Part shown: positions 37,401 to 50,900 of the stretch, piece by piece
How the letters are laid out: every line of letters starts with the position of its first letter
Position numbering within the stretch: the stretch's first letter is position 1
Made by a program: the position numbers and the translations under genes
From: Tillandsia leiboldiana
Lineage: Eukaryota > Streptophyta > Magnoliopsida > Poales > Bromeliaceae
DNA: 64,000 bases
Assembly (NCBI GenBank): GCA_029204045.2
Contig: CM055075.1
Coordinates: 27,638,613-27,702,612, forward strand
Reading direction: 5' to 3'
Notes under the pieces: model-generated
Database searches by the model: none
The model's input: the letters and a program-made list of their open reading frames with translations, nothing else
Told to the model about the DNA's origin: nothing

Positions 37401-39328
37401 CAATTTTCTCCAAGGGGGGCATTTTTGTAAGTAGAACGGAATATGTGTAAGGAATTAAGTTTTTTACGGCATATATATGAAAATCCAAAATTTTGCACAG
37501 ATATGTATGAAAATAGGTAATTTTGCAGTTTAAATGAACATAAACAAACCTGTGACTCGCTGAACTTGATGTCAGGGGAAGACGACAGTCCCGCAAGATC
37601 ATGCTCCATATATTCAAACACGAGATATAAGCTACATGATAGCCTAGAAGAAATCAACCCCTCCAGCTTCATAACATTCGGATGGTCGAGCCTTCTAAGT
37701 ATCTGTATTTCCCTTGCCATAAACCTAACACTCTCTGGCTCAAAGTTGTCGAACCGCACTTTCTTCAAGGCGACAAGCTTTCCTGTGTCGAGATCACGTG
37801 CTTTAAATACACTGCTATAGGTGCCTTGTCCGATCTTCACACATGCAGTCGAGATTGAACAAAATTAAGTCAAGAAGACGAGCATATAAAAAATCACAAT
37901 AATATTAACTACTCAAGCTGATATTGAATAAATTCTGACAAAAATTACTAATAGTTGAAGCATAATGTAAAGAATGCTAGCTATACAATTAAGGCCACAG
38001 GCACATCACTGATTTAGGCAATTATCGACAGTTAAGGCTATTATATTGCCATTAGAACAATAGGCTGCTACTGTAGAATCAACCAATATCAGTTGCATAA
38101 CTTGCGACATAAAAAATGATCTTTGCCTAAAGTTTTGTTCAAATGAAACCGGGACGAGCCATTAAGCCCCAACGGCGTCTAACCTTTGAATTGCCAATAT
38201 ATTGCCCAAATAGTGGCTTGTAGTCTCAACTTAGCAAGACAAATCGAGTAAAATATTGTGATTAAGCGGCAGCAATTACAAATTACGGTGGCAGCAAGCT
38301 GCATTAAGAATAAGAGCTGCCAAAATTGTAGTAGCTAGTAGATGACCAGTAGAAAGATGACATAACAACGCATATACATCGTATATTAATTCCTTCCCGA
38401 ATAAGTGAGCCCAGATCGAATATATTTATCAACTACTCGAACTAATCAAAGAAAATAGAAGGGTTTTTTTTTTGTTTTATTCATGCTTTAGGTGAACATA
38501 TGGGCTATTTTATAAGCATCCAAAAAGGATTGAGAATTTAGTTCTATGAATCATCATAAAAAACACAAATTGCTGAGCTGCGTAAACAGCTAAAAAACAT
38601 GTATGTTGCAGATGTGAGAATCCAGATAAAGGATTTTCGGGCCATCAATAAAATACATTGAACACTGGGGTGAAGGGACACTCCAAAGAGTTCAACAACA
38701 CTACTTGTCATGCTAAGATGCAGAGAATTTGAGGTAATTGAGGCAGTGTGATGCCCATTTCAGCATACAAACCAGCAAAGGAGGGAGAAAAGCTTCAAAA
38801 AGGCAACAATTTCATTCCATTCCATTCCATTGCTATAAACCATTCCTCAATTGCAGCAAACAAAAAAAAATAAAGTAAGGTTTAATAAGCTTAGAAAACC
38901 CCCAATTTACCTACCTTCTCCAATTTCTCGAAGGAGTCGGCTTTAAGGGGCACCCACCCATGAATGGCCTCCCCGGCCACGGCGGTGAGCCACGGGGGCC
39001 ACCCCGCGGCGACCTGCTCCCCTTCCAAGTACCTATGGAGGTTCCTCAGCCTCAGCCTCCGCGAGCTCGCCGCGCTCAGGCTCGCCCTCAGCGACCCGCC
39101 CGCATCGCCGCCGCGACCGCCCCCTTCCTCCTCCTCCTCCTCCCCCTCCCCCCCCTTCTTCTCCGCCGCATCGCGATCGCCCCTCCGCCGCCGCGAGGAG
39201 AAGGACGACGAAGCCGAGATCGGCTCCACTCCGCGCCCCCCGCCGCCGCCGCCGCGGAGGGCGCCGGAGGAGTCGACCGCGGCGGGGGTGACGGAAACCG
39301 CCTTCTTCTTCGACGCGACGCAGCCCAT
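34451..39328 (-). CDS. CDK-like kinase, IBS1 type (copy 2)
   Basis: Gene structure is the same as the copy at 23592-28472: exon 1 at 38915-39328 (MGCVASKKK), exon 2 at 37550-37834, exon 3 at 36938-37255, and the C-terminal exons down to about 34451. Exons 1-3 appear identical to copy 1. One base is missing in a T run at about 35045 (GCGATTACC against GCGATTTACC). This shifts the frame in the Ser-rich tail and truncates the protein there. A second base is missing near 34505. Both are homopolymer losses near the contig end, so I read this as the same gene assembled twice, not a true paralogue. Confidence 0.8.
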
Positions 39329-39861
39329 CTCCGGATCGCTAGGGCATCATCGCCGAGGAGGATCTCAATAGAGGAAAGGGATTGGGGGAAGCTAAAAATG
39401 GGGTGGGGGTGAAAAGGTGGGATCTTTGGGGACCCTTTTCACCTCGTCGTTTGCTATTCTCTTCTCTGATCGATCTTTTCGTTAGGGTTTTGCGCGAGAT
39501 TTGCGTTGGGAGAGGAGAGAGGGAGAGGTAGGAGGAGGAGGGAGATGGGGATCATTTTTTAAAAAAAAAATGAAAAAAAAGGGGGTTTGGAGGAGGAGGA
39601 GGAGGAGGAGGAGAGAGGAGATCTGCGGCAACCAACGACGCCCCGGAATCAACGCGGGAAGAAGAGGATGGCGGGTCCCCCTCTCTCTCTCTCTCTCATT
39701 CTTTCTCTCTCTCTTAAAAATAAGAGAGAGAGAAAGAATGAGAGAGAGTGTGTGTGTGAAAAGGACCCGGACAGAGCTGAGAAAAAAGTAGTCGTTTGGG
39801 AGCGCCAAACAACAAGTGAGGGGACAGGAACTAATTAATGAGATTGTTTTCTCTTTTTATT

Positions 39862-41068
39862 GCAGAGATATCCCACGAAGATGCGAAATTGCAGGAGTTT
39901 TTTTTTGAAATTAAGCCTATAAAACTTTTTATTTTTAAAAATAACATTATAAAATTTTATATTTATAAAAATGATTCAATATCTCACAACGTTGCGCCAC
40001 GTATACCCACCACGTGAGCGAGAAGTTAGACCTGGAATTAGTCAACGTGTTTAAATACGGAAAATGATTCTCCGTTTTCATATTTTTCGTATAATAAATT
40101 TTTTTTTTTTTTAAATATTTTTTTTGTAATTAAAAATTAAAATCTATCTTTTTAATTAAAATTTGAATTCAAAAATCAAATTAGGATTTGAATTCAAAAT
40201 TTTATTACTTTAATTTAAATTTAAATTCAAATTTAAATTTAAAATCTGATTTAATTTTTAAATTTAAATTCAAATTTTAAATATAAATTTGAAAATTGAT
40301 TTTGAGCTTAAATTAATATTTAAAATTTAGACTCAATTTCAATATTTTGAATTTAAAGTTTAAAACTAAAGTTGAAATTCAAATTAAATTCAAGATCTCA
40401 ATTTGAATTTAAAACTAGTGCAAAATATGAATTTGAATTCAAAATTAAATTTGAACTTGAAATTTGAACCCAAAATCAATTTTAAATTCAAATTTGAAAT
40501 CTAAAATCATTCAAATTTGAAATCTAAAATCAGTTTTAATTTTAAATTTTAATTTTGAAATTTAAAATTTAGAATTTAAATTTAAAATTCAAATACGATA
40601 TAAAAATATAAATTTGAAATTTGAAATTCAAATCCAAGATATAAATTAAATTTGAAATTTAAAATTTAAATTTAAATTAAAGTAATCGAATTTTGAATTC
40701 AAATCTTAATTTGATTTTTGAATTCAAATTTTACTTTAAAATATAGAGTTTGATTTCAATTCCACAGAGAATTATTTTTAAAAATAAAAATTTTATTATA
40801 CTAAAAATATGAACACGGAAAATCATTCTCGCGTTTAAATACGAAAAATAATTTTTCGTATTTAAATACGGAAAATAGTTTTCCGTATTCAATTTATTCC
40901 ACATCCTTCCCCCGCTCACGTGGCAGGCAGCCGTGGTGCACAGGTGGCACATATAGAGCTAATTTTGTAAATAAAAATTTTATATGATAATTTTCAAAAG
41001 TAAAAATTTTTAAAAAATCATTTAAAAAAAAAAAAATCTGAAATTGCATGAATGCTTCTGCAAACCCC
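39862..41068. mobile_element. 1.2 kb fold-back element, copy 2
   Basis: This is the same inverted-repeat element as at 29003-30212, inside the second copy of the duplicated block. It differs only by scattered 1-base homopolymer changes. It is AT-rich and non-coding. Confidence 0.7.
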
Positions 41069-42381
41069 TTACTGTTAAAGCTCCATTTGAAATTACAAAA
41101 AAAAAAAAGATTTTGTGGAAAAGTGTTATAAAAAATATTTCACTTATTTCTATAAATTAGAAGATATTTTGCAGTATATATTATACTAATTTTATTAAAT
41201 TATACTCGTTTACACCATAAAATATTTATTTTAGGGTGATTTTACACTCTCCTCATCAAAGATTCATCATCTCGTATCTGTAATATTATTTTTTTTTACT
41301 GAAAATTATTTAAATTTTTGTGAATCTAAGTATTAATAAGAGTATAAAATCTGGAATTTTTCATTATATTTATATAATTTTACTAAAAAATAAAAATATA
41401 TATTATAAGCTTTTTCTTCCATTTCTTGTGGCACAATAAAAATAGGTAAAAATACAAAATTTTTGATAACAAATTAACCTAAGAGAAGGCTAATAGTATA
41501 TTAAACTAAGTTAATTATGTTTCAAACATGGAGAATAATAGATGGGTTTAGTTAAATTCACATTACTCATATATATTCCACAATTTCACTTATTTACATA
41601 TTTTGTTCATCAGATATATTTAACAAAAATTAAACGCACCGACATAAATAAATTTTTAAATAGATATTTTCGATAAAAAGACATGCACATAATAATTAGC
41701 AAGGTTTTTAAAGATGCATTCAAAGGTAATAACTTTAGGCAGGCGTTTGTGCAATTTTATATAATTGAAGGGGGTGTATATGAATATGACAAAGATTTCG
41801 AGTTTAGGTACACTTTCGCCTCGTTTGGTGCATCTCTTTGGCTCATTTTAGTGGATTCGTAATGAGAGGCGAGTCAACGCAGTAGCCGTATAGCTTGTCT
41901 TTTTTTAATTTTTCAAACAGAGATTAGGGACCAAAAAAAAAAAAAAAAAAACTACCCAAAAATATTATTTTAACCTCCTAAAATGTTATAAAAAATATAT
42001 ATATTGGGATGTGAAACTAAGGATATGTTTAGTTTAAATATAAATTAGAATGGATTATTTTAAAAATTTGTATAAACTCATAAATAAGTAAAAATAAAAT
42101 TAATTATATATTTAGATAAAAATTAAGTTGTTTTCAAAAATAAAAAAAATAATATTTGAATAGTTAGATTGGAATAGTAAGAATAAAAATAAGAGTAATG
42201 CTATCTGTATATTTATTTATAGATGTACATTTTACATTTCCATCTATTTATGATGGATGAAATTTATCTCAATCTTGGATGGGTGGGGTGTAAGATGTAC
42301 ATTCCTTTTGGGGTATACAAAAAATATTTTTCTAAAAATAATTATAATTTTAAAACAATAATATTTTATCTAATTAATTAA

Positions 42382-43960
42382 TATAAAAATATTAATTAAA
42401 TAATAATTTAACTTATTTAATTATTTTTTTAAAAATAATCCTCAATATTAATGGATAAAATAATAAATAATAATGAGTATTATTAATAAATAATTTAATT
42501 AACTACATATTAATTAATTAATTAATTATCTTAAATAATTAATTAATAAAATAATTAAATTAGTCAAAATATTAAATTAATTAAATAATTAATATAATAA
42601 TTAAAATTATATTTGATTTAATTATGCTTATTTTTAAGTAGGAATAAAATTTGTTTTAGAAAAAAAAATTAGAATAATAATTTCAGTCTTATACCAATTT
42701 ATTCTAAAAAAATTAAAATTATTATTTTTATTTATAACGAAACGTATTTGAAAAATAAGATAAAAACAAGATCTTATTGCAGATATAGTTTTCAACTAAA
42801 CGGTACTATATAATTTTTGAATAGTTTTGGGTAAGTATGAATTTTATATTGGAGAAGAAGTTTTTGTAAAATGTGCAGCAATTTATACCAATACATAAAT
42901 GGGTAGGTAAAAAAGATAAGAATTTTTAAAAAATAAAAAATAGAAAAGTAGGTGGTGGGAAAGAGAGAAAATGGTGGGAGAGCAATGAGAAAGAGAAAAT
43001 GTTAAGTCAAAGAAAAGATAATGACTATTAAAATTATATATGCAAGTGGTTGATATTTAAAATTTTAAATTCAAATTTTAGTTTATTTATATTTTTAAAA
43101 AATTAAATTTAAAAAATTATTCTGTAAATATTTATTTTTTTAATTTTTTCTTTTTTTAAAAAAATTATATTTTATTTTTTAAAATTTTTTAAAATTTCAT
43201 TACTATTTCGTCTATTCTTTATAATATATACTCATCAAATTAAATATCTTTAAGATAATAAAAATACAGTTAAAAATTATATATATATTTTATAGAACAA
43301 GAAATATTAATTTGATTATTTCGTGAACTCCACTAATATTATAACTCTCTAAAAATATTTTTAAAATTTTTAAAAAATAAAGTATAAACTTTTAAAAATA
43401 AAAATAATAAAAATATACTAGAAGTTTTCTATATTTTAGCAAAAAAAAAAAAAAAAACCAAAAACAAAGTTTGGAGAGAGTGAGATTGGAGAGAAAGAGT
43501 GAGAGATCTAGAGAGAGAGGAGGAAAAAAAGGGTTGAAAAAGATGATTAGTGGAGTCAGTGCCAAACAAAACAATTGTTTTTAAAAAAAAAAACATTTAA
43601 AAATGTGCATGTTGGGGTACCAGTATTAATGGTTTGATGAGGGTGAACATGCATTTACTGTGCATGTCTCTGCTTCTCAGGTGAGAACATATGCTAAGGT
43701 GGTGTTTGGTACTTTGATTTCCCTAAAATATTCCAAATATAACTTTTATTGGCTGGAAAATTTTCTTTAAAAAAATATTTTCTTTGAAAAAATCAATTTT
43801 AGATTTTATGAAAAAACAGTATTTTATTTTATCAAATTTTTTAAAAAAATTTGGCCCAAGTCATAAGTAGTAAAAATAATTTTCCGTTGGAATGTGCAGA
43901 AAATAAGTTTCTAAATCTCAAAAGCAAAAGATTTTTACTGAAAATCTATTCTTTTAAATT
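42382..43960. other. AT-rich intergenic DNA, no gene seen
   Basis: The composition is nearly all A and T, with runs of TTAATTAA and homopolymers, and no convincing open frame. A GA-rich patch lies at 43470-43530. This is the first sequence unique to contig B. Confidence 0.5.
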
Positions 43961-43967
43961 TTCATGT

Positions 43968-43970
<3 letters not shown>

Positions 43971-44064
<94 letters not shown>
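43971..44064. repeat. (TA)n followed by (GA)n microsatellite
   Basis: A pure TA run (about 43971-44022) passes directly into a GA run that abuts the MITE beginning at 44065. On the far side of that MITE the mirror arrangement (TC)n then (TA)n occurs at 44311-44404. The microsatellites therefore form part of the inverted ends. Confidence 0.9.
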
Positions 44065-44608
<544 letters not shown>

Positions 44609-44614
<6 letters not shown>

Positions 44615-47060
44615 AATGTAGTTGTAGTAGATTAAATGAAAGATGTTGAGAGGACTTTCTCAAAGAAATTATATTAAGGCTTCTCCAAACCTTTTTTTTT
44701 TTTTTTTTCTCAAACAGTACTTTTCAATAAATAAGCTCATGCTAAACACACACTTATTATTGTTTTGGCATTGCTTCAAACCCTTAAAATCTCTTTTCTT
44801 GTTAATCCATTAGGCAAATTAATTATATATTCATATAGAGAAGTGAATGAATTTACTAATTAATTCTTATTTTATTTTTTCTTGGAGCCATGCATGTTAC
44901 TTGTAGAACTAATTGCTAAATCTTTTTCTGTGCCCAAATTAATATCACATGCATATAACAAGCTATGTATCTGATGATACAATCTAATATCACATGCATA
45001 AACAAGTTACAAACACATTTTTAAATTTTTCGTACTACGAGAAGTTATTATTATCTGATCATTTATTATGATCATCATCGAAATAGTCCCTAATAATTAA
45101 ACCTTACCTAGCTATGCTAATTAGGTTCATTCATGCTCCACTTAATTACTTCAATCAATTATACACATGAACTAATATTGGAATCCTAGTTAGGACAAAA
45201 GCAACTTAATCATGCCTTGGAAAAAAAAGGGATCATGTAATCGTATGTCAAAGATTGAGTTGACAATAGTGGCATCAAATCATACACTGAAATCAAATGT
45301 GGTCCATGCCATTCAAAATAAGAATGAAATAACAAAACGAGAGTGTTCTTTGTTGGTATGAGATGTGCAACGCGTTTCGGTAGGTAGGAATGCGAATGAG
45401 ACAGATCATCTCGGAAGGAAGGGATTCCCGTCCGTTTGCTTCGTTTTTTTTGTCAGGTGGGGGCGGATTCGAAGTGCGGTGTTTTGATTTTGATTTTTTG
45501 CTCCTACTTACTGAGCGATGAGAGTGGAAGCGAATTTTTGATAAATTTTTAGTAGATCGGGACAAATCAAAAAAAATGAAAAGAGTCTTTTGTCTCTCGC
45601 TTTATTTATTTGACAAATCAAAACAAATTCGGACCAGACTTATAGCCTATTTTTTATATTTTTGGCTCTCACTTACCACCCCATTCAAAGTGGATTTAGG
45701 GTGGGAGCTTTACCAACATGGATCCATTTGCATCCCTAAGCTTTGGCCGAAAATATAGCATGTATTGAAAATTCTTATACCAGATATTTAATTTATCCTA
45801 TTTTGTCAAATATATTAAAAATTTTATAATTTTTTTTTTTAAATTATTATGTTTGATTCATTTTGCATATTTCTCCACTTTATTATTTTCAAAGCTCGGT
45901 GATAAGGCAATTAATTTATTCTTGAATATTAAATATGTTAAGATAATACATGGTACTCTTCTTCTTGTGGCTCAAGATTAATTACACTGTTTCTGGAATA
46001 TTCCACACTCTTGGCCATCTTTTCTCTTTTTTTCACTATTTTTTTTCCCCACTCTCATTTACAGCCATCATAGATGTCTACTATTTCCCCAGTAACTTGT
46101 TTTAGGAAAAGCTTTTATGCACTTTTAAATAGAACCATTTCATGTGCATCTTTTAATTAGTCCATACTTTTTTTTTCACTCTTTAGCCAAGGAGTTTGGA
46201 TTCTATTTATTTATACCAAAAAATTTATTAGTCATTTTTTTAAAAAAAAATTCTTGCTTATATATTATTCTCATTTTGAAAATTCATAATCACTGAGTAT
46301 ATATTTACGGTTGGCTAAAATCTTAATAGTCAGTATCTAAAATTCTCATTTCAAATCGTAGTTACTTTATAATTTTAGTTGAGTTTATTTTTGAAAAACG
46401 AATGAAACAGGTAACTTTGCAACTTTTCTTTCAAAATATTTTCTCGTCAAATTCGAAAACAAATCAAAACTAAGATGATTATTGTTTAAATGGGTTAGGA
46501 AGAATTACCATGGAAGATATGTTTTTCTATTTTTAAACGAAAAAGTAGAAATCATATTTTAATTGAACTAATGATAAGTCAATTCGTGATGAGCAAATAA
46601 AATATTTTCTTTTATTTCACTGTTTAATCTTTTTTCACGCATTTTACTCGTAATTCTGAATAAAATCATGAATATTTGAAGTTGGTGAAACAACAAAAAT
46701 GAAACAGTGTACAAATATGAAATAATTATTTTTTTCTTTGAAACTTTATATGCTTCAATCCGAGTTCGAAACTAGGAGTCAAATGAGATCACACTCAGAA
46801 TTTCTTGTAATTATTTTTCAAAACTTTGGTATATCAGAAAATAATAATAATTTTTCATTTTATCGATTTAAATTACTTTCCAATTCTCTATAATGGATTC
46901 ACCTACTTTGAAAATTAATCTAATAATTAATCTAGATGAATATATATGTATGTTAGTTGCATTGGTCGATGGACAAATTAATCACCCAATCGAATGCGTG
47001 AACTGAAATCAATGTGAAATCAATGTTGACCAATACCAAGTTCCAATCATCAATCATTCC
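44609..47060. other. AT-rich intergenic DNA, no gene seen
   Basis: Most of this is A/T-rich with scattered homopolymers. A less AT-rich island at 45340-45750 (containing GGGGGCGGATTCGAAGTGCGG-like sequence) may be a decayed transposon, but I recognise neither ends nor a coding domain. Confidence 0.45.
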
Positions 47061-47061
47061 T

Positions 47062-47078
47062 CTATATATATATATATA

Positions 47079-47110
<32 letters not shown>

Positions 47111-47111
47111 C
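47062..47111. repeat. (TA)n then (TC)n microsatellite
   Basis: A short TA run (47062-47079) is followed by a CT run (47080-47111). No matching transposon end is recognisable next to it. Confidence 0.8.
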
Positions 47112-47249
47112 CCGTGAACAAATCAATATGTTGTTTTCCCTGTGTTCCCCGTCACTATTCAAAGCATGATAAACAAATCGAAATAAAATGGCATAAATGT
47201 GTGGAGACCCCCTCAACTATAAATTTTCTGATTGAATCTTTATTATTTG

Positions 47250-47250
<1 letters not shown>

Positions 47251-47326
<76 letters not shown>
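47251..47326. repeat. (TA)n then (GA)n microsatellite
   Basis: A TA run (47251-47290) passes into a GA run (47291-47326) that abuts the element starting GTAGAGCTATATAT at 47327. Confidence 0.9.
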
Positions 47327-47333
<7 letters not shown>

Positions 47334-47997
47334 TATATATTTTTAAAAGAGATAATTGCCTGTGTATCCCTGAAATCTGAAGAAATATCTGATTTACTTC
47401 TTTTATTTTTTTCTTTCCAATATACTCTTCATACGTTCCACCGTTATTAAAAATATCCCTACCGTTTCCCTTTGTTAAGTTAATTAGATTAAACTAGAGT
47501 TAAATAATAATCAGAGTTGAAAATTATCAGATATACCTATTTTGTCTCTATTTACCAAAACTATTGAAAATTTTAAAGGTACATAAGAAAAGTTGGTTAT
47601 GATAAAAAGGTATATTTGAAAGGGCAAAATGGTAATTTCACACAGATAACGGTAGCTCCAAACGGTACACTAACAGAGTTTAACTTCAGGGGTATTTTAG
47701 AAAGAAGTTGGAACGTAAGAAGGATAGTTTTAATATTAGCCTTCTAAGAGTGATAAATCTAAAAACAGGAAAATTTTAGGGGTATATAGGAAATTGCCCC
47801 TTTTTAAAAAATCTAACTATAGTTGTAAATTTTTTATTAGTGAATTTGTATTGAGATTTGTGTCATTATAAAGTCAACTAAAAAAAAAGAAAAAGAAAGT
47901 ACAATAGCAGATATCCCTATACAAATTTAATGATAAAAAATTAATAACTATAGTTAGACTTATATTTTTAAAAGTATATAAACTCTATTATATATAG
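47327..47997. mobile_element. GTAGAGCTTATATA-family MITE, split by a nested insertion
   Basis: The left end GTAGAGCTATATATTTTTAAAAG and the right end AAGTATATAAACTCTATTATA are the inverted ends also seen at 48273-48482 and 49118-49227. The body (47810-47997) is an inverted repeat (CTAACTATAGTTGTAAATTTT with its complement). The copy is interrupted after 47348 by the element at 47349-47800. Removing that element and one copy of its 9-bp duplication restores a length near 210 bp, like the intact copy. Confidence 0.75.
47349..47800. mobile_element. Mutator-like MITE (copy F1), nested
   Basis: The element is flanked by a perfect 9-bp target-site duplication TTTTTAAAA (47340-47348 and 47801-47809). 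Its ends are inverted: GAGATAATTGCCTGTGTATC on the left, and the complement of the right end reads GGGGCAATTTCCTATATACC. It has no coding capacity. The second copy at 56060-56600, in the opposite orientation, also has a 9-bp duplication, which supports Mutator-superfamily mobilisation. Confidence 0.85.
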
Positions 47998-48002
47998 AGA
48001 GA

Positions 48003-48226
48003 GCGCTAGGCTGGAATGCTATTAATAACACAAAGTCATTGGTGCTATTAAATTTTTAACCATTCGATTAAAGATGTGTGGTTGAGATCATAGTCGGTCC
48101 CCTGGGTTTAATGTGTGGTTAGAAAAATAGTAAAATCTAACGGGTGGAAATAATCAAAGGGGTTGATCAAAGCGTAGAAAACTTGATAGCACCAAATGCT
48201 TGGTGCTATCGATAGCATAGTAGCCG

Positions 48227-48230
<4 letters not shown>
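48003..48230. mobile_element. MITE with GCTATCGATAGC ends, copy B1
   Basis: The left end GCTAGGCTGGAATGCTATTA and the right end TGCTATCGATAGCATAGTAG are inverted. GGTGCTATTAAA pairs with TTGATAGCACC inside. The copy is followed directly by a (TA)n run. It belongs with 48838-49064 and 49471-49706 (conserved core ATGTGTGGTT...AAAATAATCAAAG). Confidence 0.8.

Positions 48231-48272
<42 letters not shown>
48231..48272. repeat. (TA)n microsatellite between two MITEs
   Basis: A pure TA run separates the right end of one MITE from the left end of the next. Confidence 0.9.
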
Positions 48273-48274
<2 letters not shown>

Positions 48275-48482
48275 GAGCTTATATATTTTTAAAAGTATAA
48301 GCCTAATTATGTTTGTGAATTTTTTACCATTAGATTTGTATTGAGATTTACACTATTATAAAGTTAACTAAAGAGAGAGAAAGAGAAAATATAATAGCAC
48401 AAATCTCAATGTAAATTCAATGTAAAAAATTCACAAGCATAGTTAGGCTCGTGCATTTGAAAGTATATAAGCTCTACTATAT
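48273..48482. mobile_element. GTAGAGCTTATATA-family MITE, intact copy
   Basis: The ends are inverted (GTAGAGCTTATATATTTTTA and TATATAAGCTCTACTATA). The arms pair over most of the length (CCTAATTATG with CATAGTTAGG; GAATTTTTTACCATTAGATT with a near complement at 48415-48431). TA runs flank both sides. It is non-coding. Confidence 0.8.
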
Positions 48483-48491
48483 ATATATATA

Positions 48492-49064
<573 letters not shown>

Positions 49065-49066
49065 CT

Positions 49067-49117
<51 letters not shown>
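49067..49117. repeat. (TA)n then (GA)n microsatellite
   Basis: A TA run (49067-49094) passes into a GA run that directly precedes the next MITE end GTAGAGCTTATATA. Confidence 0.9.
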
Positions 49118-49227
49118 TAGAGCTTATATATTCTCAAAAGCGCAACAAATCCCAATGCAAATCCAATGGTAAAAAATTCACAAGCACATTTGTATTTGTG
49201 CTTTTGAGAGTATATAAACTCTACTAT
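49118..49227. mobile_element. GTAGAGCTTATATA-family MITE, short deleted copy
   Basis: The ends GTAGAGCTTATATATTCTCA and GAGTATATAAACTCTACTAT are inverted, but the interior is reduced to about 70 bp. It keeps the family's AATCCAATGGTAAAAAATTC word. TA runs flank it. Confidence 0.75.
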
Positions 49228-49251
49228 ATATATATATATATATATATATAT

Positions 49252-49420
49252 GGAAAATGCTATGTGTACATCCGTAAGGGGTGCACATCTCACACCCCCA
49301 CCCATCTAAGGGTGGGGGTGTGATGATGGGTCACTTGATGTGACCCGTAAAAAATATCGCCACCATTAAAATGGTGGAGATGTATGATGTACACCCCTTC
49401 GGGGTGTACATGTAGCATTG

Positions 49421-49423
<3 letters not shown>
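49252..49423. mobile_element. Five-hairpin MITE (TGTACACCCC family), copy A4
   Basis: This is the reverse complement of the arrangement at 44406-44577: GGGTCACTTGATGTGACCC is the central hairpin, CCACCATTTTAATGGTGG-type and CCACCC...GGGTGG stems lie either side, and the GTACACCCC ends are present. The left end hairpin has two changes (GTACATCCGTAAGGGGTGC). TA runs flank both sides. Confidence 0.85.

Positions 49424-49425
<2 letters not shown>

Positions 49426-49470
<45 letters not shown>
49426..49470. repeat. (TA)n microsatellite between two MITEs
   Basis: A TA run of about 45 bp separates copies A4 and B3. Confidence 0.9.
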
Positions 49471-49472
<2 letters not shown>

Positions 49473-49701
49473 CTAGGCTACTATGCTATTAATAGCACCA
49501 AGTAATTGATGCTATTAAATTTTTAATCTTTGGATGAAGAGATGTGTGGTTAGGATGATAGTGGACCTCTAGAATTTTGTGGTTAGTTGGAAAAATAATA
49601 AAATTTAAGGGGTGAAAATAATCCAAAGGTAGATCCAATTAACGGTGGAAAACTTGGTAGCACCAAGTGGTTGCATGGCGTTATCGATAGTATAGCAGCC
49701 G

Positions 49702-49706
<5 letters not shown>
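49471..49706. mobile_element. MITE with GCTATCGATAGC ends, copy B3
   Basis: The left end GCTAGGCTACTATGCTATTA and the right end TTATCGATAGTATAGCAGCC are inverted, and the interior matches B1 and B2. A TA run (49706-49745) follows directly. Confidence 0.8.
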
Positions 49707-49750
<44 letters not shown>

Positions 49751-49751
<1 letters not shown>

Positions 49752-50283
49752 GAGTTGAGCTGAAATATTATTAATAGCAAATAGGTTCCATTGTCATTCA
49801 TTTGTTTCAAATTGACGATCGACACCGTTAAACATGATCTAGACCACTGAAAGTATTTAAAAATTAAATTTTATTTTATTTTTTTGACATCATTAATTGA
49901 CCTAATATTTGAAAAATTACAAAATTTATAATTTTAATGATAAATATAAATTTTTTGCTCGTTTAATGGTGTGAAGAAATCTAAATTAATTAAATTCTGG
50001 TTAGAAAATTTTTTAAACTATTTAAAATAAGATCTATACTCTCGATCTTGATTACAAGACACCTATTATCACTTTTTGAAAAATATTCATTTTCAGTCGT
50101 TTATTTTTGCGGCCACATGATGGACGAGAAAATACTATCGAAAAACATATAAAAAATAATTTTCAGATTGTTTAAATGGTCTAAATTATATTTAACGACA
50201 CCAATCGTTGTTTTAGAAGTTTCATCATTGAAAATAAATCGATAGCAACGAAATCATTTGCTACTAAAAATATTCTACTCCTG

Positions 50284-50286
<3 letters not shown>
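49751..50286. mobile_element. Large fold-back MITE, copy C1 (about 535 bp)
   Basis: The left end GTTGAGCTGAAATATTATTA is inverted relative to the right end AAATATTCTACTCCTGC. The arms carry CAAATTGACGATCGACACCG on the left and CAATCGTTGTTTTAGAAGTT on the right, which pair imperfectly. The right end passes into (TC)n then (TA)n (50287-50354) shared with the next copy. It is related to 50369-50908 and 53285-53805. Confidence 0.7.
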
Positions 50287-50319
<33 letters not shown>

Positions 50320-50368
50320 CTCTCTCGATATATATATATATATATATATATATAAAGAGAGAGAGAGA
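50287..50368. repeat. (TC)n(TA)n(GA)n microsatellite shared by two elements
   Basis: The tract is symmetrical: TC repeats follow element C1, TA repeats lie in the middle, and GA repeats lead into element C2. This is the layout expected if each element carries its own GA/TC tail and they meet at a TA tract. Confidence 0.85.
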
Positions 50369-50900
50369 GAAAGTTGGGCTGGAATGTTATCTATAGCAAA
50401 CGAACTTCATTGTCACCTATTTTGTTTTCGATAATGGAACTTTCAAAATGATGATAGGTATCGTTAAATATGATTTAGAGCATTTAAACTATTTGAAATT
50501 AAATTTTATATTTTTTGAATATTCTTTTCTTGTCCACCAAGTAGACACAAAAATGAATGGCTGAAAATAAATATCATTCAAAAAATAATAATAGGAGCCT
50601 TGTAATCATAATTAAGAGTGTAAATCTTATTTTAAATAGTTTTAAAAAATTTCTATTCAAAATTCAATTAATTTTGAATTATTTACACCGTTAAACTAGT
50701 AAATGACTCATATCTATCATTAAAATTATAAATTTTGTAATTCTTTGATCATTAGGTTAACGATGTCGAAAGATTTAAAATTTAATTTTTAAATAATTTA
50801 AATAATCTAGATCATATTCAACGGTACCGATCATCGATTTAGAAACTTCATCATTGAAAACAAATAGGTGGCAACGAAGCTGCTATCGATAGTATTCCAG

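Larger units (their letters stand above)
31613..42381. repeat. Second copy of the 10.8 kb block (left end of contig B)
   Basis: This is collinear with 20741-31512 (offset about +10.86 kb). Its first kilobase lacks single bases present in copy 1 (for example GAATAAGG against GAATAAAGG at its first position, and CAGCACCC against CAGCAACCC in the formin exon). The middle is almost identical. The similarity ends at about 42381, where copy 1 has already run into the gap. Confidence 0.9.

Noticed and set aside
45340..45750. Possible gene in the less AT-rich island
   Set aside because: Neither strand gives a recognisable domain or coherent splice structure; left as unexplained intergenic sequence.
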